Below, in pieces: positions 43,018-51,864 of a stretch of 64,000 nucleotides of DNA. Below the pieces are notes generated by a model, which was not told where the DNA came from, did not search any database, and was given only the letters and a program-made list of their open reading frames with translations. Both the position numbers and the translations under genes were made by a program. The stretch comes from Chloroflexota bacterium (lineage in GTDB: Bacteria > Chloroflexota > Anaerolineae > Anaerolineales > VGOW01), in NCBI GenBank assembly GCA_016875735.1, contig VGOW01000003.1, forward strand, positions 46,701 through 110,700. Reading direction: 5' to 3'. Positions within the stretch are counted from its first letter, which is position 1. The number at the start of each line of letters is the position of its first letter.

Positions 43018-43995
43018 TCAATCGCCCACTGCGCTCAACTGCCGATAGTAGTGATCGAGCCAGAGGTTCGACCAGCCCCACAGAGTCGAGTCGCGCACGA
43101 TTTGTTTGACTTCCTCGCGGGTGATCTTGGCTTCACTGTCGAGCACTTGATGGTTGCGGCGGCTGATGGCCAGCGTGCGCACGGCGAACATAAGCGGGAA
43201 CATGCAGAAGAGGCGGATGTTGTGCTGCCACAGGGGCAGGGCTTTGAGATAAGCCAGTGCGGCGCGCAGATGCCGCTCGGCTTTGTCGGCCAGCATGTCG
43301 AGCACTTTCATGGCGGCGGCGCGGTGTTCGGGCTGGAAGAGTTGATCGCGCGAGATGTTGACGGCGGCGCAAAAACTTTCGGGGACGAATATCCAGCCGC
43401 GATCGTAATCTTCGCGCAGGCCGCGGATGACGTTGACGGTTTGCAGGGCGAGGCCGAATTCGCGGGCCAGCGGCATGAGCGCGTCTTTGTGCAGGCGGAT
43501 GGTCAGCGAGTACCACGCGAATAGTTGCGTGAGCAAGTAGCCCACGCGCCCGGCCACTTCGTGCATGTAGTCGTCCATGTCGGCTTCGTCGCCCACTTTG
43601 GGGCCGCGCGCCACCCAACGCGCCATGCCCAGCGTGCTTTCGCGCACGTTGCTCACGATGGGCTCTTGCACTTCGGGCGGCAGGGAACGCAAGCGGTTGA
43701 GCACGTCTTCGGCGTGTTGGGCCACGAGCGCGTCCGGGTTGTCGGTGTCGGCGTCACAGTTCACTTGCGAGGTCAATTGGCGCACGTCGGCTTCGCCCGC
43801 CAAAACTTGGTCCCACAATTTGAGCAAAGCCACTTTCTGTTCGGCCGTCATCTTTTCGTTGTCTTCGAGGTAGTCGGATACGCGAAGAAGCAGGTAGGCC
43901 ACCATGACGGCGTCGCTCAACACGCCGGGCAGGCGTTCGATGCCCAGAGCAAAGGTGCGGCTGGCCGCCTTGAGCATTTCGCGCAGAGTTGTCAT
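43018..43995 (-). CDS. Squalene/phytoene synthase family protein
   Basis: A 325-residue head-to-head prenyl synthase. The first acidic motif is D41-YLE-D45 (SDYLEDN), the second is in VIRGLREDYDRGW, and YMHEVAGRVGYL is the family helix. The sequence fits squalene synthase (hopanoid/sterol route) as well as phytoene synthase. The neighbours are not isoprenoid genes, so the product is unassigned. A TATAAT and a GAGGAG site lie upstream on the minus strand. Confidence 0.88.
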   Translation of the reverse strand: MTTLREMLKAASRTFALGIERLPGVLSDAVMVAYLLLRVSDYLEDNEKMTAEQKVALLKLWDQVLAGEADVRQLTSQVNCDADTDNPDALVAQHAEDVLNRLRSLPPEVQEPIVSNVRESTLGMARWVARGPKVGDEADMDDYMHEVAGRVGYLLTQLFAWYSLTIRLHKDALMPLAREFGLALQTVNVIRGLREDYDRGWIFVPESFCAAVNISRDQLFQPEHRAAAMKVLDMLADKAERHLRAALAYLKALPLWQHNIRLFCMFPLMFAVRTLAISRRNHQVLDSEAKITREEVKQIVRDSTLWGWSNLWLDHYYRQLSAVGD

Positions 43996-44098
43996 AGGTC
44001 TCCTCTCGTCTGTGTGGCAAGATTATATCGATTGGAGTGAGGACTGCAAGGCTTTCGTTTTGCAAGTACAACCCCGCGCCGGGCAGAAAGTGGTGGGC

Positions 44099-44130
44099 AA
44101 AAAAAAGGCCACAGGGAGCGCTGTGGCCTC
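44099..44130 (-). terminator. Rho-independent terminator of the ABC importer operon
   Basis: On the minus strand GGCCACAG (44128-44121) pairs with CTGTGGCC (44114-44107), followed by TTTTTTTT. Confidence 0.92.
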
Positions 44131-44148
44131 TCGGTGGCGGGTAGCGGC

Positions 44149-45126
44149 TCAGCCGCCGAGATGTTTGCCGGTGCGCGGGTCGAGCGCGTCGCGGAGGCCG
44201 TCGCCCAACAGATTGATGCACAGGATAGTGTAGACGATGAACAGGCTGGGGAAGAGCCACATCCACCACGAGCCTTTTTGGATGAACGACAGCGCCTGAG
44301 TCATCATATTGCCCCACGAGGCAGTGGGTGGTTGGACACCCAGCCCGAGGAAAGAAACGTACGCTTCAGAGATGATCGATGCGGCGAGACCGAGGGTGGC
44401 CGAGACGATGATGGGGCCAAGGGTGTTGGGCACGAGGTGGGCAAAGAAAATGCGCCGGTTGCTCACGCCCAGCGCGCGCGCTGCCGAAATGTAATCGAGC
44501 TCGCGCAGGGAGAGGACGTTGGCGCGCACGATGCGGGCCAGCGCCATCCATGAAGTGAGGCCGATGACGAGCACGACGATACCCACACTGCCGCTGAACG
44601 AGCGTCCGAAGAGGGTGATGGTCTGAATGTCTTTGCCGAGGTATTTGCCCAGCACGATGAGCAGAAAGAGTTGCGGAATGGAAAGCATGGCTTCGGTGAA
44701 GCGCATGAGGACGTTATCGATCCAACCGCCATAGTAGGCGGCGATGCCGCCAACCAATATGCCTAACGACACCGACAACAGCACCGAGAGCACTCCGATG
44801 ACCAGCGAGATCTGCCCGCCATAAATGATGCGCGAGAATGTGTCGCGCCCGGTGCTGTCGGTGCCGAACCAGTATTGCGCGCCGGGCGGGCTGAGGCGGG
44901 CGCGAAGGTTGCCGGCGTTGGACTTGTCCTCGTGAATGACGAGGGAGCCGGCGACGATGAAGATGAGCAGGATGACCATGCCGATGCCGCCCGCCATCGC
45001 CATGCGGTGTCTGCGGAAGCGTCGCCAAACCAGTTGTCCGGGGGTGAGGGCTGGGCCGGTAGCCTCGGCGGCCCGCAGGTCGAGTGTGACTGAAGGGGTA
45101 GTCGTGGGCAGTGTCTCTGCAGTCAT
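44149..45126 (-). CDS. Peptide/nickel-type ABC transporter permease, DppC-like
   Basis: A 325-residue inner-membrane permease. The N-terminal helix is AMAGGIGMVILLIFIVAGSLV. SPPGAQYWFGTDSTGRDTFSR is the conserved DppC motif, given at 20 residues or fewer as PPGAQYWFGTDSTGRDTFS. The EAA-like loop is ISAARALGVSNRRIFFAHLV. It is last in the operon after the binding protein and the DppB-type permease. No ATPase gene is present. Confidence 0.93.
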   Translation of the reverse strand: MTAETLPTTTPSVTLDLRAAEATGPALTPGQLVWRRFRRHRMAMAGGIGMVILLIFIVAGSLVIHEDKSNAGNLRARLSPPGAQYWFGTDSTGRDTFSRIIYGGQISLVIGVLSVLLSVSLGILVGGIAAYYGGWIDNVLMRFTEAMLSIPQLFLLIVLGKYLGKDIQTITLFGRSFSGSVGIVVLVIGLTSWMALARIVRANVLSLRELDYISAARALGVSNRRIFFAHLVPNTLGPIIVSATLGLAASIISEAYVSFLGLGVQPPTASWGNMMTQALSFIQKGSWWMWLFPSLFIVYTILCINLLGDGLRDALDPRTGKHLGG

Positions 45127-45148
45127 GATCTCTCTCCAGAGGCGTGGG

Positions 45149-46108
45149 CTAGCTCAGGCGGATACGGGGATCGACGAAAGTGTAGATGACGTCGGTGATG
45201 ATGGTGAAGAACACGACCGCGCTCGAGGTGAGCAAAAGGACACCGTTCACCACCGGGAAGTCGCCGCGCTGCGCATATTCCCAGAACAATCGCCCCATGC
45301 CCGGCCAGGCGTATACCGATTCGGTGACGATCGCGCCGCCGAGCATCGCCGGGATGTCGAGGCCGATGATAGTGACGAACGGCAGGGCGGCGTTGCGCAG
45401 GGCGTGCTTGAAGAGCACGGCCCGTTCTCGCAGGCCTTTGGCGCGGGCGGTGCGCACGTAATCGAGCCCGAGCACCTCGAGAATGCTGGAGCGCAAGAAA
45501 CGCGAGTACCCCGCAACTTGGATGATGACCAGGCACGACACCGGCAACACCAGATGCCATGCCAATTCCCGAATGTCTTTCGGATCCCAAATATCTGCGC
45601 CGGTGGGAAAGTAGGGCAAGCCCCACTCTTTGAATTTGACGGCGAAGATGAGCATGAGTCCCAGTCCGATGAAGAAGATCGGCATGGAATAACCGATAAA
45701 TGAAAATGACGTGACGGTGTTGTCGAGCAGGGAATACTGCCTGACGGCTGAAATGACTCCGAGGAACAGTGACACGATGATGATGACGACCTCGGCAGTA
45801 GTCATCAGAATCAGCGTCATGGGCAGGCGCTGGCTGATGAGGGTGAACACAGGTTGTTTGGAGAAGAAGGATACGCCAAGGTCTCCCTGCAGTGCGAGTG
45901 TGAGCCAGCTGAAGTATTGCACCGGCAGAGGCCTATCCAGCCCCAACCGCTTGCGCATGAGTTCTTTCTGCTCGGCGGTGATGCCGGGCCGGTTGGCATA
46001 CTGCGCCATCGGATCGGCGGAGAGCCGGGTGAGGGTGAAACACACGGCGGTGATCATGAAAAGAACAACGACTGCTTGCACGAGCCGACGCGCGATATAC
46101 GACCACAT
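45149..46108 (-). CDS. Peptide/nickel-type ABC transporter permease, DppB-like
   Basis: A 319-residue permease: MWSYIARRLVQAVVVLFMIT N-terminal helix, RKRLGLDRPLPVQYFSWL, and the cytoplasmic loop RTARAKGLRERAVLFKHALR that contacts the ATPase. ETEFVYAWPGMG-type motif is present as TESVYAWPGMGRLFW. It forms the channel with the DppC-like protein; the pair sits 22 bases apart. Confidence 0.94.
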   Translation of the reverse strand: MWSYIARRLVQAVVVLFMITAVCFTLTRLSADPMAQYANRPGITAEQKELMRKRLGLDRPLPVQYFSWLTLALQGDLGVSFFSKQPVFTLISQRLPMTLILMTTAEVVIIIVSLFLGVISAVRQYSLLDNTVTSFSFIGYSMPIFFIGLGLMLIFAVKFKEWGLPYFPTGADIWDPKDIRELAWHLVLPVSCLVIIQVAGYSRFLRSSILEVLGLDYVRTARAKGLRERAVLFKHALRNAALPFVTIIGLDIPAMLGGAIVTESVYAWPGMGRLFWEYAQRGDFPVVNGVLLLTSSAVVFFTIITDVIYTFVDPRIRLS

Positions 46109-46168
46109 AATTCACCACCTTGCCTGAGTATACGTCCGATTTTGTGACTGCACTGCGGCGGGGAAAGA

Positions 46169-46204
46169 GTGAGGGTCAGGGCCCTCGTAAACCCTGACCC
46201 TCAC
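46169..46204. repeat. Intercistronic hairpin between binding-protein and permease genes
   Basis: GTGAGGGTCAGGG (46169-46181) pairs perfectly over 13 bases with CCCTGACCCTCAC (46192-46204), with no T-run. Such hairpins often stabilise the upstream binding-protein mRNA so that it is made in excess. Confidence 0.8.
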
Positions 46205-46218
46205 AGTGAACCGAGGGA

Positions 46219-48066
46219 CTACTTCACATCCCAGACTTCGGCATTCCAGTTCATATTGCTGAAGAAGCCGAAGGCGCCGGGCTGGAAGCGATCTACGTAA
46301 CCGTACACATTGGCGCGGGCATACATCATCACAACCAGCGAGTTGTCGTAGATGTATTGTTGCACCGCATCAATCGCGACTTTGCGTTTCGCCGGGTCGG
46401 CGGTAGCGTTCACCGCATCGAACAACTTCACCAGTTCCGGATCGCAATAGTGATAGTTGTTCGTGCCGCCGGGGTTGTCAGCGCTGGGGACGTTACACAG
46501 GTAGTCGCCGCCGCTGGGGTACGGGTCTGGATAGTAGCCGGTGGTGTAGCCAGCCATATCATAGTTGCCGGTGGGCAGAGGGCCGCCTTCACTGTAGGTG
46601 GCGAAGAACGTGCCGGCCGGGGTGTGGATGGGTTTGAATTCCACGCCGATCTTGGCCAAGTCGGCCTGCGCGGCGAGGGCGATGTCCACACGAATCTGCT
46701 TGGTGGTCGTCTCGAAGTTGAAGGACAGTTTCACATCTTTGCCGTCGCACTTGCCGGCGCGAATGCCATCGGGGCCGGGCGTGTAACCGGCTTCTTCGAG
46801 CAGTGCCATGGCCTGATCAGGATCGTAGCCATCGACTGGCAAGCTGGCGTTCGTCCACGATGAGTTAGGCCACTGGCTGGCGGGCACAGTAGTCTTTCCT
46901 TCGAGCAGGGCATCGACAATCGCTTGGCGGTCGATGCCGAGACTGATAGCCTTGCGCACGCGGACATCCTTGAACGGGCAGAAGCCGTCTTTGTCGCTCT
47001 TGCTGTTGGCCTGGCCTTCTACTCCGGCGGTGGTGCCGAGGTTGAAGAAGTAATGCTCGAAGTCGGAGCCGGGCACCACGAGCAAATGGATGTTCGGTTC
47101 GAGCGCGCCGACGGTAGAGATGTCGGACTCGGAGAAGTCGGGATACCAGTCAATGTCGCCGGTTTGCAGGGCGGCCAAAGCCGTTTCAGGATCGGGGATG
47201 AACTTGATCTGAACTTGATCGAGGTTGGGCTTGCCCTTGTAGAAGTTGGGGTTGGGCAACAGCGTCATGTGATCTCCCGCGACCCATTCGGTGATGACGT
47301 ACGGGCCGGAGGCAATCGTCGGCTGATGGATGAACGGGTCGGCGTTCAAGCCGGTCTTGCCTTCGAGCAAGTGAGCAGGCAGGATCGCGCCGGAGTTGTT
47401 CGGGCCTTGGGTGAACAGCGTCTGCCACGGCGGATACAGAGACTTGAACTTGATCACGACGGTGAGATCGTCAGGGGTTTCGATGCTGTCGATCTTGTCG
47501 TAGCCGGTCGTCTGCACCGAGGCGTTCGCCGGATCGATGTTCTGTTCCCAGGTGAACTTCACATCCTTCGAGGTGAGGCGTTCGCCGTCCGACCAATAGA
47601 GGCAATCCTTCAGCTTCCAGGTGATGGTGAGGCCGTCGGGCGAGACGCCGCCATTCTCGGCAGAGGGCACCTCGGCGGCCAGTTCCGGAACGAAGTTGCC
47701 ATTCTCATCCCACTCCGCCAAACCGACGATCGTGAGTTGGGCGATCCAGATCGCATAGGACATGACGGTGTAGTATGGCGTAATGTTGTCCGGTTCCTGC
47801 GTCCAACCGCCGGTCACACTCTTGCCGCCATCGGGGAAGGCGACGGGTTCCGTTCCGGCGGGGTCGGGGCAACCGGCGGGAGCTTCGGTGGCCTCGGGCG
47901 CGGCGGCCTCGGCGGCCTTCGTCGCGGCCAAATCGGCGGCGGCTTTGGTAGCCACCGTGTTCGGCGCGGCGGTCGGCGCGGGCGTCGCCTGCGTGCCGCA
48001 GGCGCTGAGCACCATCGCCACAATGACGACGATGCTCAACAAAGCAAATAGTTTGTTGGCTTTCAT
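46219..48066 (-). CDS. ABC transporter substrate-binding lipoprotein (SBP family 5)
   Basis: A 615-residue extracellular binding protein for peptides or similar solutes. The signal peptide KLFALLSIVVIVAMVLSAC ends in the lipobox, then an Ala/Thr/Pro linker. Family 5 motifs include LTITWKLKDCLYWSDGERLT, PNFYKGKPNLDQVQIKFI and VRKAISLGIDRQAIVDALL. The start MKANKLFALL at 48066 is preferred over an upstream in-frame ATG (48165), which precedes the promoter -10. It is the first gene of the importer operon. Confidence 0.93.
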   Translation of the reverse strand: MKANKLFALLSIVVIVAMVLSACGTQATPAPTAAPNTVATKAAADLAATKAAEAAAPEATEAPAGCPDPAGTEPVAFPDGGKSVTGGWTQEPDNITPYYTVMSYAIWIAQLTIVGLAEWDENGNFVPELAAEVPSAENGGVSPDGLTITWKLKDCLYWSDGERLTSKDVKFTWEQNIDPANASVQTTGYDKIDSIETPDDLTVVIKFKSLYPPWQTLFTQGPNNSGAILPAHLLEGKTGLNADPFIHQPTIASGPYVITEWVAGDHMTLLPNPNFYKGKPNLDQVQIKFIPDPETALAALQTGDIDWYPDFSESDISTVGALEPNIHLLVVPGSDFEHYFFNLGTTAGVEGQANSKSDKDGFCPFKDVRVRKAISLGIDRQAIVDALLEGKTTVPASQWPNSSWTNASLPVDGYDPDQAMALLEEAGYTPGPDGIRAGKCDGKDVKLSFNFETTTKQIRVDIALAAQADLAKIGVEFKPIHTPAGTFFATYSEGGPLPTGNYDMAGYTTGYYPDPYPSGGDYLCNVPSADNPGGTNNYHYCDPELVKLFDAVNATADPAKRKVAIDAVQQYIYDNSLVVMMYARANVYGYVDRFQPGAFGFFSNMNWNAEVWDVK

Positions 48067-48137
48067 ATTCCTCTCCTCCTTAAAGTGAAAGGGAATAATG
48101 GGGTGTCCCTCGGCCCAATGCCGCGGGTCATTCGCGG

Positions 48138-48165
48138 ATTTTACAACATCTCCCCGATTCGTCAA
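48138..48165 (-). promoter_or_regulatory. Sigma-70-type promoter of the importer operon
   Basis: On the minus strand TTGACG (48165-48160), a 16-base spacer and TAAAAT (48143-48138). A GGAGGAG site lies just before the ATG at 48066. Confidence 0.75.
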
Positions 48166-48230
48166 CCAATCCAGCGGCGTTTTGCGCCAAGATCGCTGTT
48201 TCTATTGGATGCAACTCGCCGCTCGCCGCT

Positions 48231-48995
48231 TCAGGCCGCGCCCTTGAGGTAAATCCCGTCCGGGTCGAGTTCGCGCAACAGCGACAATTCTTCTGCCGAC
48301 GGCGGCTCGGTGAGGCGCACGCGCTCGGCGGTTTTCAGCGCCCAGCCGGTGTTCGCCGCCGCCTCCTCCACTTTTCTGCCCGGATGAATGGCGGTGAGGC
48401 TCAACTCGCCTTCGGCATCCGGTTCGAGGATGCCAATATCGGTGACGACCGCCTGCGGGCCGCCGCCTCGCACCCCCGATCGTTTGCGCGTGAGACCCCC
48501 GTCGAGGTATCCCGCGCCGGTCACAAAATCGCACCGGGCCGGGAAGCGCCTCTTTTGGTGCGGGGTGATGAAATAAGTTCGGTTGGCCCACGCGGCAATC
48601 TCGGCGCTGCCGCCCGATCCGGGCAAACGCACTTTGGGCTTTTCGTAACTGCCGATCACGGTGGCGTTCACATTGCCGAATCGATCAATCTGCGCGCCGC
48701 CGAGAAAACCCACATCGATCAGCCCGCGCTGAAGATAGAAGGCGAAAATTTCGTACATCGAGCACACCGCCGTCGCGCCCGACACCAGCGACGGATCGCC
48801 GATAGAGAGGGGCAAGCGTTGCGGTTGCGCGCCCACCACCCCGGCTTCGTAAATCATGGTGAGGTTCGGCGCGTGCGTGCGGCGGGCAAGATTGCAAGCA
48901 AGGTTCGGGAGACCGACTCCCACAAAGACAACATCGCCGTCGCGCAGAAGCCGCGAGGCGTTCACGGTCATGAGTTCAGAAGCGGAGTAGTTCAT
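48231..48995 (-). CDS. Glutaconate-type CoA-transferase subunit B
   Basis: A 254-residue family I CoA-transferase subunit. VFVGVGLPNLACNLARRTHA, MIYEAGVVGAQ (E50 aligns with the catalytic glutamate that forms the CoA thioester), FLGGAQIDRFGNVNATVIG and RLPGSGGSAEIA match GctB-like proteins. The partner A subunit is four genes upstream in the same operon (50795-51697), separated by a hydrolase and a toxin-antitoxin pair. The CoA acceptor is unknown. Its ATG overlaps the AbiEii-like stop (ATGA). Confidence 0.88.
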   Translation of the reverse strand: MNYSASELMTVNASRLLRDGDVVFVGVGLPNLACNLARRTHAPNLTMIYEAGVVGAQPQRLPLSIGDPSLVSGATAVCSMYEIFAFYLQRGLIDVGFLGGAQIDRFGNVNATVIGSYEKPKVRLPGSGGSAEIAAWANRTYFITPHQKRRFPARCDFVTGAGYLDGGLTRKRSGVRGGGPQAVVTDIGILEPDAEGELSLTAIHPGRKVEEAAANTGWALKTAERVRLTEPPSAEELSLLRELDPDGIYLKGAA

Positions 48996-49666
48996 AATCC
49001 TTTGGGATCGAGGCCGGTGAGGCGTTTCGTGAGCAGTTTTGCGCCAGACTCACAATACTTTTTCACGCTGGCCCAGCGCACCGTTCGCTTCATAATCAGT
49101 TCGCGGGGATCGTTCTCGGCGTCGTCAAAATAGCGCAAGCCATGAGCCAGATGAATCGCAAAGTCGGGGCGGTCAAAATACTTTTGTGAGACAAGATCGA
49201 ACAGCATCTCCAGAGGCGCAACGTCACGCAAGCAGTAAATATCCACAAAGTCTCGTCGTGTGCCGCGATCCTTGATGGCCGATAACTTCATCAAGCCAAT
49301 GTCAATCGGCCCGGCAATGGAAGTGTTTTCCCAACGGAGCGTTGGATAGAGCAAGGGATGATGTTGATAGAGAAAGCTGACTTCGACTCCCAGCACAGTC
49401 GCATATATTGCTGTGTCGGTTTCGCGGTGGATTGCAATCGGGCTCAAAGACTGAAGCCGGGCAATCAAAGCTGCGCGCTCACTGAAGCCAAGCGGGTTGC
49501 TCGCCGAGAAAAAGCCCAGATCGCCTGAGATGCGGTGGCCGATTTGAAGGGCCAACGCTGTTCCTCCGGCAAGATAAAATTCTGAAGAAAGTGGTAAAAA
49601 GTTGAGCGCTTCGAGAGCGCAGCGCGTGTTTCGAGGCAGTGTGTCCCAATGAAATTCTTCGATCAT
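48992..49666 (-). CDS. AbiEii/AbiGii-like nucleotidyltransferase toxin with a substituted active site
   Basis: A 224-residue protein of the DUF1814/AbiEii type: FYLAGGTALALQIGHRISGD, IDIGLMKLSAIKDRGTRRDFVDIYCL (in parts). The usual metal-binding DLD after GHRxS is DLG here (ISGDLGFF), so one catalytic aspartate is missing and activity is doubtful. The start at 49666 overlaps the stop of the upstream partner (ATGA). It is flanked on both sides by overlapping genes in a CoA-transferase operon. Confidence 0.85.
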   Translation of the reverse strand: MIEEFHWDTLPRNTRCALEALNFLPLSSEFYLAGGTALALQIGHRISGDLGFFSASNPLGFSERAALIARLQSLSPIAIHRETDTAIYATVLGVEVSFLYQHHPLLYPTLRWENTSIAGPIDIGLMKLSAIKDRGTRRDFVDIYCLRDVAPLEMLFDLVSQKYFDRPDFAIHLAHGLRYFDDAENDPRELIMKRTVRWASVKKYCESGAKLLTKRLTGLDPKGL

Positions 49667-49962
49667 GGGCGCTCCCATGGCGGCCGCCGATACCGCTTGA
49701 TGCCGAACACCCACCGCCAATACTCAAATACTTTACGCGAGAGGCGGCGATAGCCATATTGCCGCACCCAGGTGGCCACCATCCGTTTGCCGTAGTGGGC
49801 CACTAGCCAGCGTATTTGGGAGGCGCTCCCACGCTCCAGCACGCGCTCGATGATGACGCTGGCAAAGCGTTTTGGGCGCATCGAGTCAAAATCATACTCC
49901 GGGAAGAGCCAGGCCGAATCGGCAGGGAGGTTATTGGGAGCCAGATAATTTTGGGGATGCAT
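49663..49962 (-). CDS. DUF6922-like partner of the AbiEii-type toxin
   Basis: A 99-residue basic protein with LFPEYDFDSMRPKRFASVIIERVLERG and IRWLVAHYGKRMVATWVRQY. This resembles the small DUF6922-type proteins encoded immediately before AbiEii-like nucleotidyltransferases and is the likely antitoxin or regulator. It overlaps the toxin by four bases and starts three bases after the hydrolase gene. Confidence 0.7.
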   Translation of the reverse strand: MHPQNYLAPNNLPADSAWLFPEYDFDSMRPKRFASVIIERVLERGSASQIRWLVAHYGKRMVATWVRQYGYRRLSRKVFEYWRWVFGIKRYRRPPWERP

Positions 49963-49965
49963 CGG

Positions 49966-50808
49966 CTATGCCGCCCTTTCCAAAAACGATTGTATCACCC
50001 CTCCCACTTCTTTCGGCTTTTCCAGCGGCGCCAAATGTCCGCCGCCTTCCACGAAGCGAATCTCGGCGTGAGGCAGGCGCTTGCGGATTCCTTCCGTTGC
50101 ATCGGGCCACCCCGCCTCGCGCTCACTCCCACGCACCACCAACAGCGGCGCGCGAAGTTTGCGCAGTTCTCTCCACACCAGCCAATCGACTCGCGGGCCA
50201 ATCGAATAGATACGCGCTTCCCAATCCGTCGGGTAGATCAATTCCACCTTTCCATCGGGCCGCGGGCGCACCAGCGCTTCGGCGCAAGCGTGAAGGTTCT
50301 CATCGCTCATCCGGGCAAACACAGGTTTGCGGCGATAACTCTCATACACTTCCGCCGCAGACTCGAACACGCATTGCCGCCGCAGTGTGGCCGGGATGAG
50401 CGGGTGCGCGTATTGCACCAGATTCAAGCCGTCGATGATCAGCCACGCGAACAAAAAACTATAGGGGAAGAGCACCGGATCGATCATCGCCACGGCGCGA
50501 AATAATTCGGGGCGGCGGAGGGCGGCCAGCAGGGTGATGACGCCGCCGATGGAGTGGCCGGCTCCGATGATGTTCTTTTCGCCGCGCTCGTCGAGAAAGG
50601 CGATGAGGTCGTCGGCCAGCGGCGACCAATCGTTGATCTCGCTTGGCTTGCGAGAGTTTTCCGGCCACAGCGGGCGAAGGGGTGAAGAGATGACTCGGTA
50701 GCGCGGGGTGAGCGTGGCGATGAGCGGCGCGTATGCGCCCGGCGTGTAGCCGTTGGCGTGCGCGAAATGCAGGGTGGGGCCGGAGCCGCCGAAGTCAGCA
50801 CTCTCCAT
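49966..50808 (-). CDS. Alpha/beta hydrolase
   Basis: A 280-residue alpha/beta-hydrolase with oxyanion region LHFAHANGYTPGAY, nucleophile elbow GAGHSIGGVIT (Ser), Asp in LLVVRGSEREAGWPD and catalytic His in VEGGGHLAPLEKP. The substrate is unknown; a thioesterase or ester/C-C hydrolase role is suggested by the CoA-transferase subunits around it. It overlaps the A-subunit gene by 14 bases. Confidence 0.85.
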   Translation of the reverse strand: MESADFGGSGPTLHFAHANGYTPGAYAPLIATLTPRYRVISSPLRPLWPENSRKPSEINDWSPLADDLIAFLDERGEKNIIGAGHSIGGVITLLAALRRPELFRAVAMIDPVLFPYSFLFAWLIIDGLNLVQYAHPLIPATLRRQCVFESAAEVYESYRRKPVFARMSDENLHACAEALVRPRPDGKVELIYPTDWEARIYSIGPRVDWLVWRELRKLRAPLLVVRGSEREAGWPDATEGIRKRLPHAEIRFVEGGGHLAPLEKPKEVGGVIQSFLERAA

Positions 50809-51697
50809 AGCTCACTTCCCCGCTCATTCGCGGCTTCACCCTCAGCCGCTCGTGAGTCTCGGCTCCGAGTTTGGCCCAATACTCGTCGCGGCCTTTCACG
50901 CCGCGCACCCATTCGTCCATCCACCGTTTCACCGAATCGCTGTCCGATGAAATTTTGTCCCACTCAAGATAGAAGGGGTTGTCGCGATCATAGTAGCCCT
51001 GCGCGTACGAGGGGTGGGCGCAGTGCGGCACGTGGCACACCGCGCTGACGATGAGGCCGGGGAGGATGGTGCGGTTGGGGTCGGCGCGGATGACGGCTTC
51101 ATCCACGATCTCTTCGGCAGTCACAATCACTCGCTTGGCGGCGAAGGCGGCCTCTTTCTGCTCGCCGATGATCCCCCAAATTTGCGTGTCGCCGTCGGCG
51201 CTGGCGCGTTGGGCGTGAATGATAGCCACATCGGGATTGAGCGCGGGCACGGTGTTGAGAGTCTCGCCGCCGTACGGATCGACGATGGCGCGATACTGCG
51301 AGTTGGCTTTCACGAGGTCTTCTGTGCCCACCGATTTCATGGGCAGGAACGGCAAGCCCGCCGCGCCCGCCGTGAGCCGCGTGATCATGGCAAAGTGCGA
51401 ATACTCCTCAAAGTCGAGCCGTCCGGCTTCCAGTTCGGCGCGGAGGAGACGCAGTGATCCGACGCCCGGATTCCCGGCGTACGAAAAGATCACTTTGCGA
51501 ATGCACCCGGCGGCGCACATCTGATCGTAAATGATGTCGGGCGTGGCGCGGGCAACGGTGAGATTCTTTTTGTTCTGCCGGATGATCTCGTGCGCGGCGG
51601 CGAAAGGAATGAGGTGCGTGAACCCGGCGGCGTACACGAGATCGCCGTCGTGAACGAATTGCGAGATAGCGGAAGAGAGAGTGGTGAGTTTGGTCAT
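50795..51697 (-). CDS. Glutaconate-type CoA-transferase subunit A
   Basis: A 300-residue family I CoA-transferase subunit: ISQFVHDGDLVYAAGFTHLI, IIRQNKKNLTVARATPDIIY, LNPDVAIIHAQRASADGDTQ, RVIVTAEEIVDEAVI, HPSYAQGYYDRDNPFYLEWD and a C-terminal WVRGVKGRDEYWAKLG. These match GctA-type proteins closely. The start MTKLTTLSSA at 51697 is chosen over upstream in-frame codons, which run into a palindromic repeat. First gene of its operon, with TATAAT about 36 bases upstream. Confidence 0.88.
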   Translation of the reverse strand: MTKLTTLSSAISQFVHDGDLVYAAGFTHLIPFAAAHEIIRQNKKNLTVARATPDIIYDQMCAAGCIRKVIFSYAGNPGVGSLRLLRAELEAGRLDFEEYSHFAMITRLTAGAAGLPFLPMKSVGTEDLVKANSQYRAIVDPYGGETLNTVPALNPDVAIIHAQRASADGDTQIWGIIGEQKEAAFAAKRVIVTAEEIVDEAVIRADPNRTILPGLIVSAVCHVPHCAHPSYAQGYYDRDNPFYLEWDKISSDSDSVKRWMDEWVRGVKGRDEYWAKLGAETHERLRVKPRMSGEVSYGEC

Positions 51698-51778
51698 ATC
51701 GCGTTGGCAGGCTGATTGGCTCTGAGGTATTATAGCCTTGAGTTTGTGACTTCGTGATTTACAGCCACCCATAATCTT

Positions 51779-51833
51779 GTTGGAGCAGGGCTTGCCCCGG
51801 CCCGTTGCGGGCGACCGCAAGAGTCGCCCCTAC
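51779..51833. repeat. Composite GTAGGGGC-type palindrome
   Basis: On the minus strand it starts GTAGGGGCGAC; GGGCGAC (51809-51815) pairs with GTCGCCC (51823-51829). A second small palindrome (GGGCTTGCCCC) adjoins it. It lies between the divergent CoA-transferase and enoyl-CoA hydratase-like genes. Confidence 0.75.
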
Positions 51834-51864
51834 GGATACTTGGCGACCTCGTATTGAACTGCCT

